DNA of 64,000 bases from Nitrosospira sp. Nsp2 (GTDB taxonomy: Bacteria > Pseudomonadota > Gammaproteobacteria > Burkholderiales > Nitrosomonadaceae), in contig NZ_QAOU01000001.1 in assembly GCF_003050965.1 (NCBI RefSeq), positions 186,001 to 250,000 of the forward strand. The letters run 5' to 3'. Each line of letters begins with the position of its first letter. Positions within the stretch are counted from its first letter, which is position 1. Under the pieces are notes generated by a model. The model made no database searches, was not told the origin of the DNA, and was given only the letters and a program-made list of their open reading frames with translations. Shown piece by piece: positions 54,347-64,000 of this stretch. The position numbers and the translations under genes are program-made.

Positions 54347-55552
54347 TTAATGGAGATGTATGGGCGTTACCTCGCCTTCTTCAGGAAACTCCGCGTGGAC
54401 GACTTCGCCATCAGGGTTAGGAAATAGCGGGGCACCGCACTCTTCGCAGTACTCGAGAAGGAAACGCGTCTGCAACAGCGTTGTATGAGTCACGCCACAT
54501 TCCCGCAGTGTCGCTTCGATTTGAGAGACGATGTCACTGTTGTCATCCTCATCCCCGACGAGTGCCCAAACAATGCCGTAGAGCACGTCATCCCGGTCCT
54601 TGAGCGTGAAGCCTACGCGGTATTCCTCCAGCCATTGATCATAAAAGGGCGCAATGACCGCGCGTAGACTGTCCGGAGAAATATTGAGCGTGGTTTGCAG
54701 AAAATCAATGGTGGCATGCATGGAATACGGCCGAGCTAGCCGGTCGGCCATGCGCCACGCGGAAAAAAAACCGTCGGGCATCAGCAATTCAAACGCGCAC
54801 CCCTGAAACAGGGGCCGCAGAACTTCTACGCCGTGTGATTGCCATTCATGCAATATATCTTCTTTCGAAAGCTTCGAACCAACTGGGCCGCTACCCGCCT
54901 GGTCAGTCTCTTGCCAGCGAAACATGGGGTTTCCCTGTGGCGTGGCAATTGCGCCGAGCAGATAGCGGGTATCGGAGAGAAAGCGCCCGGTTTCGGCAAG
55001 CTGGCCGGGATTCATGTGCAAGTCGCGTTCTCCCGTTAATGCCGCGGCCCAAAGCCTGGTGGCCAACTCGTGTGTAAGATGATAGCCGCGGGGCAACTGG
55101 TCCGGGCTGAACAGGCAATCGGCCAGCGCGAACCGAACATCCGCCGCCAGCACATGCGTTTGCAACTGAACGCGCAAGTTTGCGAGTATTGGTCCCGCAA
55201 TTGGCCCGGAAGGGATGGAGAAGCGGGACCAGGTCAGCACCGGTACCGCAAACATGAGCATGTCGTAACTGCGGTCGTCGCGCGTTAAGAAAGTGCATTC
55301 AATTGCGGCCTCAATCGCGTAGATAAACTCGCTATAAGCCGCGGGATCGGTATCGTAGAGCTGATCCAACGCCGCTTCAAGGTTTTGATCGTCACCCGTG
55401 CGCAACTGGGCGTGAATCTTTGCCGCCAGCCGGTTTTCCCAGAATGCATCTTCTATGCGGCTTCCAGAAGCCGCAAGCCCCGCCGCAAGGCGGGAAAGCT
55501 CCTGAACAACCCGGGGGGACTTGGTGCGATGAGGGACACGGGACTTTTTCAT
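54347..55552 (-). CDS. DUF2863 family protein
   Basis: A 401-aa soluble protein with the layout of DUF2863, a family almost restricted to betaproteobacteria: an N-terminal basic segment, a helical region (AAYSEFIYAIEAAIECTFL) and an acidic C terminus with a CEECGAPLFPNPDGEV zinc-ribbon-like CxxC. Function is unknown. It heads the msrB-yciB cluster on the minus strand. Confidence 0.85.
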   Translation of the reverse strand: MKKSRVPHRTKSPRVVQELSRLAAGLAASGSRIEDAFWENRLAAKIHAQLRTGDDQNLEAALDQLYDTDPAAYSEFIYAIEAAIECTFLTRDDRSYDMLMFAVPVLTWSRFSIPSGPIAGPILANLRVQLQTHVLAADVRFALADCLFSPDQLPRGYHLTHELATRLWAAALTGERDLHMNPGQLAETGRFLSDTRYLLGAIATPQGNPMFRWQETDQAGSGPVGSKLSKEDILHEWQSHGVEVLRPLFQGCAFELLMPDGFFSAWRMADRLARPYSMHATIDFLQTTLNISPDSLRAVIAPFYDQWLEEYRVGFTLKDRDDVLYGIVWALVGDEDDNSDIVSQIEATLRECGVTHTTLLQTRFLLEYCEECGAPLFPNPDGEVVHAEFPEEGEVTPIHLH

Positions 55553-56097
55553 AAGATGGGTTCGTGGCCGTTAAAAAAACATTTTAACCTAAATCGATGG
55601 GTGGGAAGCAGGGCCGCTCGCCGCCCGTTTGGTCGCCCCGCTATGAATCAAAGGTTTCAGCCAACGAAATGCGTTTTTCGCCTGTCCTGGTGATCTTGAC
55701 TATGTGTGGACAATGCCCGGCAACACTTGATGAGTTTTGACACCGGATTGTTCACCTTGCTCGACGGTTAAGGGTGGCGAATGATCTGACCGGCTTTGCC
55801 GGCTTCTGAATGCAAGTGGGCATCAGTATACACAGCGCTTTCTTGACATGGCCTACGACGTGCTTGTGGACCTCGGCACGGTGGCAACAAGCGGACTTAT
55901 CTTCTGCCCGGCTGGTTTTGGCTTGAATTACATGTGAGCCGAGCTATTGCTGTCGCTATTCACGTGGGACACAGGTGCCTGTTGCGCGACTCCAATCGGG
56001 GCGACACTCGATGTAATTCTCGTCGGGATCATCTGCGCGACGGATTTCTGCCGGGAAACATTTGAGGCTCGCAGTTGGAGGCAAGGCAATATGCGGG
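55553..56097. other. Gene-poor stretch
   Basis: About 545 bases between the DUF2863 start and the czcA stop. Short frames on both strands lack ribosome sites and recognisable domains. No RNA gene or mobile-element end was identified. Confidence 0.4.
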
Positions 56098-59325
<3,228 letters not shown>

Positions 59326-59347
59326 TTACTCTCAGCTGGGTGCTCGT

Positions 59348-60958
59348 CTAATGGTCATGGGAGGCGCCGGATTTGCCGAGCTCGGCCTTGATGGCAAAAC
59401 TGTTCTTCGCCGCGTACCGCTCACCGGCGGTAAACCCATTGAGAACCTCAACCATTTGCCCATCGCTGCGGCCCAACCTGAGCGGGCGCGCTTCAAAGTA
59501 TTGCCCGTAGCGACCGAACACCACTGTATGGTCGTCCAGGGTTTGAATGCCATCCGCCGAGACGGCAACTGGCACCTGTAGTTCCTCGATCGCCACCTCT
59601 GCGGTGATAAACATACCGGGACGCCAGCGTCCGTCCTCGTTTTCCAGCACCACCCGCGCCGTGGCGGTCCGGGTTTGTACGCCAATAAGCGCGCTAATGT
59701 AAGAGATAGTTCCTTCGCCTTCGGCATCGATTGCGGTTGATCTTATGGTGGCTTTCTCCCCTAGCCTAAGCACATCCAGGTCCCTTGCGTACACCGTTAT
59801 TTGCGCCCATACACTCGATATGTCGGCAATGGTAAAAATCTCCGCGTCTTCCTTTAGCACCTGACCCTGGGCTACGGCTTTAGCGGTGATAAGTCCTGAA
59901 ATGGGGGCGCGGATATCATATCGGGCCAGTTCGCCTCTTTGATGAACTGCCTCAGGCGGAAATCCTATAGTGCGTAGTTTGGCTAATGCGAGATCCGAGG
60001 CAATCTCAGCTTCAGTCAAGGCCTGCTGCGCAGCCAGATAATCCTGCTTGGCGGAAATCTTTTCTTGCCACAATTGTTTTTCACGCTCAAAGGTCACCTG
60101 CGCCAGACCCAGTCGTTTCCGCGCCGCTAGGAATTGCGCGCGTATTTCGGCCAATACCTGACTTTCAATGACTGCAAGCACCTCGCCTTTCTTTACCTGT
60201 TGACCGTGGTGCGAATAGACGGCAGTTACGATGCCTGGCATACGGGGCACGACTTGTACAATAGTGTGTTCGTCGAATCCAATCTCACCCGGTAGCTTGA
60301 GTGTGGGTCTGATCGTAGCCGGTCCGGCAGTACGTACTTCCACACCGATGCTCTTCAGCACTTCATCCGATATCTCTGCCCGTGCCTCGACCTGGCTGTA
60401 ACCCCAGCGAAAAGTTTCGCCCTTGTGATCGGCGGCAATCACCATATCGAACGAGTGAGGTTCTTCCACTACCTGATCGCCGAGCAGATAGTCAGCTTCG
60501 GGTTTGAAGTTGAATACCTGTGCCGGCGCGCCGAGACGCGAAAGAGTGACGGTGACATGTGCGCCAGACGGAGGCAGCGGCTTTCCGTTCTCATAGAGAT
60601 AGAGCCGGAACTGGGGCGGGATGCCTTTTTCAAAAATGGTAACTTCTACACCGAAGCCATTTCGGGTAAACAGTTTCCCGCCTTTAGGCCCCTTGCCTGG
60701 TTCGCGGCTTTTGCTTTTATCCCCTGCCGACTTATCTTTGGTTTCATGATGTGGGTGCGGGCCGTTGGTAGAGTTAGCCTCGTCCTCGTCGCCATGATCG
60801 TGATTGTCATGCGCTGCATGAGACAAGTCAGACTTGTCGTGGCCACCGTGCGCAGCCTCTGGTGTCGCTGCTTTGTCCCAGGTCAGTATGAGCCCCCCCA
60901 ACACAGCTCCAATTGCGATAACGACGACAATTAAGATTATTTGTCGTTTATTCATCAT
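59348..60958 (-). CDS. czcB: CzcB-family efflux periplasmic adaptor
   Basis: A 536-aa membrane-fusion protein. An N-terminal anchor (about residues 5-25) is followed by a His/Asp-rich metal-binding stretch (HAAHDNHDHGDEDE and HPHHETKDK), then beta and lipoyl domains (GIVTAVYSHHGQQVKKGEVLA), a helical hairpin (about 270-330) and the C-terminal barrel. The long His-rich region suggests a metal chaperone function. Start ATG overlaps the czcC end by eleven bases. Confidence 0.93.
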   Translation of the reverse strand: MMNKRQIILIVVVIAIGAVLGGLILTWDKAATPEAAHGGHDKSDLSHAAHDNHDHGDEDEANSTNGPHPHHETKDKSAGDKSKSREPGKGPKGGKLFTRNGFGVEVTIFEKGIPPQFRLYLYENGKPLPPSGAHVTVTLSRLGAPAQVFNFKPEADYLLGDQVVEEPHSFDMVIAADHKGETFRWGYSQVEARAEISDEVLKSIGVEVRTAGPATIRPTLKLPGEIGFDEHTIVQVVPRMPGIVTAVYSHHGQQVKKGEVLAVIESQVLAEIRAQFLAARKRLGLAQVTFEREKQLWQEKISAKQDYLAAQQALTEAEIASDLALAKLRTIGFPPEAVHQRGELARYDIRAPISGLITAKAVAQGQVLKEDAEIFTIADISSVWAQITVYARDLDVLRLGEKATIRSTAIDAEGEGTISYISALIGVQTRTATARVVLENEDGRWRPGMFITAEVAIEELQVPVAVSADGIQTLDDHTVVFGRYGQYFEARPLRLGRSDGQMVEVLNGFTAGERYAAKNSFAIKAELGKSGASHDH

Positions 60959-62372
60959 CGCTCCTTGAGGCTGTATTTGCGTTGCTGCCTTTACTGGCCG
61001 AAGGGCTCAATGCACCGTCGATGGGGGCTGCAATCAGCCGTTCTATTTCATTGACCAGGCGCTGATAATTCGCCAGTGCCCGCACATACAACACTTCGTT
61101 TTGAAACAGGGTGCGCTGCGCATCCAGCACTTCCAGAAAACCGAACTTTCCCAGCTCATAGCCTTTGTTCGTGACTTCAAAGGCGCTCCTGGCTCTGGGC
61201 AATATATTGTCGCGCAATATGCGCGTTTCATCCTGCGCAGCCGACAAAGCCTCATACGCCTGTGACAGCTCGGTTTTAAGGCGCAATTCAGTCGCCATCT
61301 GTTCGTCCATAGCCTTGTCCACGCGTTGGTAGGCTTCGTGGAGGTTGCCCTGATTGCGGTCGAATATCTGTAGCGGTATGGAAATGCCAGCAATAGCAGT
61401 CGTGCCGCCGGTTTGCGAGTGGTTCAGAACGCCGGCAACAACGGTGAGATTGGGTATGCGCCGTGTCTGCTCCACTTCCAGCACTGCTTTACGCTGTTCC
61501 ATATTTTTGATGGCGCGCAGGGCCATGGGGCTGGCGAGAGCGCGCTCCGCAAGCGCTTCGAAACTCGGCAGGGCAACCAACGATTCAAGGTTTCCCAGTG
61601 CCTTGTTAAATTGCGGAGAAGAACTGCCCCATAGCAGAGCCAGGCGTTTGCGCGCTGCGGCCAAATCGCGCTGTGCTTGTACCATGGCGATCTCCGTAGC
61701 GGAGAATGCTACCTCGACCTTGGTCTCTTCAATTGGGGGCACTTTGCCTGACTGAACGCGCTTTGAAACCGTGTGGACCACCCTCTGCGCCAGCCGCTGG
61801 CTTTCCTCGGCAAGTCGCAACTGTTCCTGCGCGGCTAGCACGTCGGTAAACACATTTGCCACCTGAGCGATAAGTTCCACACGCCTGGCTTCGTAAGCTT
61901 GTTCCGCCACTTCCTCGCCGAGCGACGCCGCTTTGACCCTCGCGGCCCGTTTTCCGCCGAGTTCGATCAATTGATTGATCCGAAGCGTGGTGTCTTGCTG
62001 CTCTACTTCTTTTGCGCCTACGGCAGCGTTGCGATTAACCTTCTGAAGATTTCCAGCATTCTCGGCAAATAAAGTCAGCTCCGGGTTTGGCAGCAGTCCG
62101 GCTTGAAGCGTGACGCCCTTAAGGGCCTGAGTTTCTTTGGCAAAAGCCGCCAACTCCGGGTTACGCTGCAATGCGAGGCGCGCGGCATTGCGCAAAATGA
62201 GGTCGTTCTTTTCTTCGAGCAAAGACGGAGCGGAGTAATCCACGCTCGCGTCAGGCAGTGCGCCGGAAAAAGTATTTTGGGCAAAGGCCGAAGATATGAA
62301 GCCCAGTGCCAAAATAAATGATCCGGCTGGCAAAAAGTGTCGGCACACCGTGGGCAACACGGTAAATTTCAT
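60948..62372 (-). CDS. czcC: CzcC-family outer-membrane efflux protein
   Basis: A 474-aa TolC-type protein with a signal peptide (ends near SSAFAQNT), two internally repeated helical hairpins (ARVKAASLGEEVAEQAYEAR; YELGKFGFLEVLDAQRTLFQ) and a C-terminal polar tail. It forms the outer-membrane channel of CzcCBA. CGGAGAAA precedes its ATG. First gene of the operon. Confidence 0.93.
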   Translation of the reverse strand: MKFTVLPTVCRHFLPAGSFILALGFISSAFAQNTFSGALPDASVDYSAPSLLEEKNDLILRNAARLALQRNPELAAFAKETQALKGVTLQAGLLPNPELTLFAENAGNLQKVNRNAAVGAKEVEQQDTTLRINQLIELGGKRAARVKAASLGEEVAEQAYEARRVELIAQVANVFTDVLAAQEQLRLAEESQRLAQRVVHTVSKRVQSGKVPPIEETKVEVAFSATEIAMVQAQRDLAAARKRLALLWGSSSPQFNKALGNLESLVALPSFEALAERALASPMALRAIKNMEQRKAVLEVEQTRRIPNLTVVAGVLNHSQTGGTTAIAGISIPLQIFDRNQGNLHEAYQRVDKAMDEQMATELRLKTELSQAYEALSAAQDETRILRDNILPRARSAFEVTNKGYELGKFGFLEVLDAQRTLFQNEVLYVRALANYQRLVNEIERLIAAPIDGALSPSASKGSNANTASRSDDE

Positions 62373-62544
62373 GGGTTTCTCCGCAAGTAATGCACTAACT
62401 CAATTGCACCATCAGCCATTTCAATGAGCGAATGGAGCAGATAAACTGTGCAGCAAGCCCGCGAAGCCAGATAACACCTGACGTGGCTTAGGCGACCTTG
62501 CCTAAACAGTATTCAGGTTGTTATACCGGTGGGAACTCGCCGAT

Positions 62545-62922
62545 CTAACTTGCGAAGGTGTTTCGGGGGGGATGAAGCGGGGAATCAGGAATGGATTCGG
62601 GAACGATGATAGAAATGAACAATGTCAACCCTTCCATGCCGGTGGAAGTGGGTACGATTAAAGGGGGGGTGAAGAAAAAGGGCTGATATTGTCCTGCGGC
62701 ATGCAGGCATAAGTGCGTCGCGGCATCCAGATGACCATCGTCATTAATAGCGGCGTGTTGATGCGCCTCAAGATGGGCCGCGGGGTCAAGAGAAAGGACA
62801 TGATGCTCATGATCGAGTTCATGAGCGAACACTTCCCCGTTAAAGGCCCAGCTGAATGCGTTCGTCAGCATCGTAACGAACAATATCAGCATGACAGAAT
62901 AATTATGGCGGCGCTTGCTCAT
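62545..62922 (-). CDS. His-rich secreted protein, CzcI-like
   Basis: From ATG 62922 (MSKRRHNYSVMLILFVTM) the 125-aa product has a signal-like hydrophobic N terminus, then the mature segment FAHELDHEHHVLSLDPAAHLEAHQHAA with nine His, a pattern of CzcI-type periplasmic metal-binding regulators that lie before czcCBA. It is 170 bases upstream of czcC on the same strand, so a shared transcript is likely. The position and His content, not clear sequence identity, support the name. The frame extends to 62961 without need. Confidence 0.7.
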   Translation of the reverse strand: MSKRRHNYSVMLILFVTMLTNAFSWAFNGEVFAHELDHEHHVLSLDPAAHLEAHQHAAINDDGHLDAATHLCLHAAGQYQPFFFTPPLIVPTSTGMEGLTLFISIIVPESIPDSPLHPPRNTFAS

Positions 62923-63015
62923 GGCTTCGGAGATTCTATACCCTGGAACGAGGGCTGCCAATAGATGTTTTTTCCGTTAGCTCCCGCGACAACTTGCGTC
63001 CCCTCAAGGGTTTGT

Positions 63016-64000
63016 TCAGGGGTGTCCAGAATCAACCTTACGCCACACTCGGCCGTAGTTGGGTGGAATAGTCAGCCAGCGCGTCTCACCTTCACGCACG
63101 ACAAAATTATCCTGGTTGTGCAGTTGTTCTATATAGTTTCCCGGGCGGGTGAACATAAATGCCACACTTTGCTCGATGTCGGTAAAATTTACTGCGATCA
63201 GGCTTATTGCGTCGCTATTCTCTCGTTGAAAAAGCAGAATACCGCGCGAAAGATAACGCTCGTAATCGTTATGAAAATAGTGGCTGCCGCGACGCCACTC
63301 GGCGCAATTTTTACGCAGACTCAGCAGACTTCGCGTCAGCTTGACCAAGCTTCTCCCCGCGGGGTCGTAGAAATAATCCCAACGCAGCGGTCGCAATAAC
63401 AATACCCGCCCGAGGCCCGCCTCGGGCAGAAAGTAATTCTCGCCGAATTCCTGACCCTGCCATAGCAGAGGGATGCCTTTGGCGGCGAGAAATGCGATCA
63501 GGTAGGGTTGAAGCCGGTACCACTGCGCGCGGTCACCCTCTGCAAATAACGGATTTCCGTCGCGTTGATCGAGGCCGAACTCGCAAACGAAACGGCTGTG
63601 GTCGTGGTTCTCGATATACTGCAGCGGACGCTTGGCAAGGACTTCCCCGTTCTGAGTTGTCTGTTCGATGTAGCCGAGTGCACCCAGCCGATGGCCCAAA
63701 CTCTCGATGGCGCCTGGTGCCCCGCGCGCGCAGGTGGTAGCCGCGCCGAAGCTTGCGTTCTGCCAGGCGGCGTTGCTGTAGCTCTGTTCAAGGATCTGCT
63801 CCGGAGCCTCCAATTGCTCTGCGATCTGGATCAACCGAGACCCTTCCGGCGTGCCGAAGCGGGAAAGGCTGGCGAGCGAGTTTTTGACATAATCATGAGT
63901 ATTAAAGACCAGGTTGGCGTATCCGACGCCTAGCGCGCCGTCCCAATAGTTCGGCACGCAGTCATAACGGAAACCGTCGATATGATAGGTATTCAGCCAG
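63016..64000 (-). CDS. GH13 alpha-amylase family protein (5' end outside window)
   Basis: The frame is open to the window edge. The first visible codons read WLNTYHIDGFRYD, the GH13 motif with the nucleophile Asp (region II). Downstream are YIENHDHSRFVCEF, containing the region IV His-Asp, and WQGQEFGENYF, the C-terminal barrel. The visible part (about 328 codons) therefore covers the later half of a glycogen- or maltodextrin-active enzyme, such as a branching or trehalose-type GH13; the subfamily needs the missing N terminus. It ends close to the czcI-like gene on the same strand but is not coupled to it. Confidence 0.88.
   Translation of the reverse strand, partial: WLNTYHIDGFRYDCVPNYWDGALGVGYANLVFNTHDYVKNSLASLSRFGTPEGSRLIQIAEQLEAPEQILEQSYSNAAWQNASFGAATTCARGAPGAIESLGHRLGALGYIEQTTQNGEVLAKRPLQYIENHDHSRFVCEFGLDQRDGNPLFAEGDRAQWYRLQPYLIAFLAAKGIPLLWQGQEFGENYFLPEAGLGRVLLLRPLRWDYFYDPAGRSLVKLTRSLLSLRKNCAEWRRGSHYFHNDYERYLSRGILLFQRENSDAISLIAVNFTDIEQSVAFMFTRPGNYIEQLHNQDNFVVREGETRWLTIPPNYGRVWRKVDSGHP

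Overview
The window looks like a chromosomal segment of a betaproteobacterium, most likely a Nitrosomonadales relative such as Nitrosospira. This is an inference from gene content: a PEP-CTERM secreted protein, a DUF2863 protein (a mostly betaproteobacterial family), the rpmB-rpmG / radC / coaBC-dut block, ispD-ispF, and the yciB-yciI-bolA-ppiC operon. Most genes are GC-rich. One block, about 37.2-42.7 kb, is clearly more AT-rich. No rRNA, tRNA, CRISPR array or intact insertion sequence was recognised.

Layout. 0-3.7 kb: secreted and surface proteins (a truncated PEP-CTERM protein, a CAP-domain/RTX protein with a PTT-repeat linker, two small hypothetical proteins). 3.9-8.9 kb: putA, a putative molybdenum-cofactor carrier, a DUF504 gene and a decayed start of rtcA (RNA 3'-phosphate cyclase). 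8.9-13 kb: a tyrosinase with a small upstream partner, a lipoprotein, a His-rich secreted protein and a YihY-family membrane protein. 13-23.4 kb: a minus-strand saccharide cluster (GT4, amidohydrolase, and a 1304-aa chain joining a glycosidase-like, a glycosyltransferase and an FAD-oxidoreductase module), then an MDR dehydrogenase, an EF-hand remnant protein, a HisN-like phosphatase and membrane proteins. 23.5-27.2 kb: SDR-DoxX, DUF2269, a cysteine hydrolase and a desaturase with a good sigma70 promoter. 27.4-37.2 kb: housekeeping genes (rpmG, rpmB, radC, coaBC, dut, DUF192, ffh, a ccsA-like gene, a CorC-family gene, pilD, coaE, zapD). 37.2-42.7 kb: an inserted defence island. 42.7-55.6 kb: more housekeeping genes (ispD, ispF, thpR, tsaB, rimI, a family-4 UDG, lemA, two TPM proteins, lplT, alr, ppiC, bolA, yciI, yciB, msrB, DUF2863). 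56-62.9 kb: a czcCBA heavy-metal efflux operon with a CzcI-like His-rich protein. 63-64 kb: a GH13 amylase cut by the window edge.

The most interesting locus is the island between zapD and ispD. It encodes a helical-repeat protein with a C-terminal GHKL ATPase, a stand-alone receiver, and a receiver fused to a nucleoside-phosphorylase domain. This architecture matches Detocs, the phosphorelay-type phage-defence system whose effector DtcC cleaves ATP. So the family is already described. This copy is unusual: dtcA is split by a -1 frameshift at a run of four G (38741-38744), and dtcB is split at a tract of ten G (41237-41246), where nine would restore the frame. The effector dtcC is intact. The breaks could be phase variation, decay or sequence error; the sequence alone does not decide.
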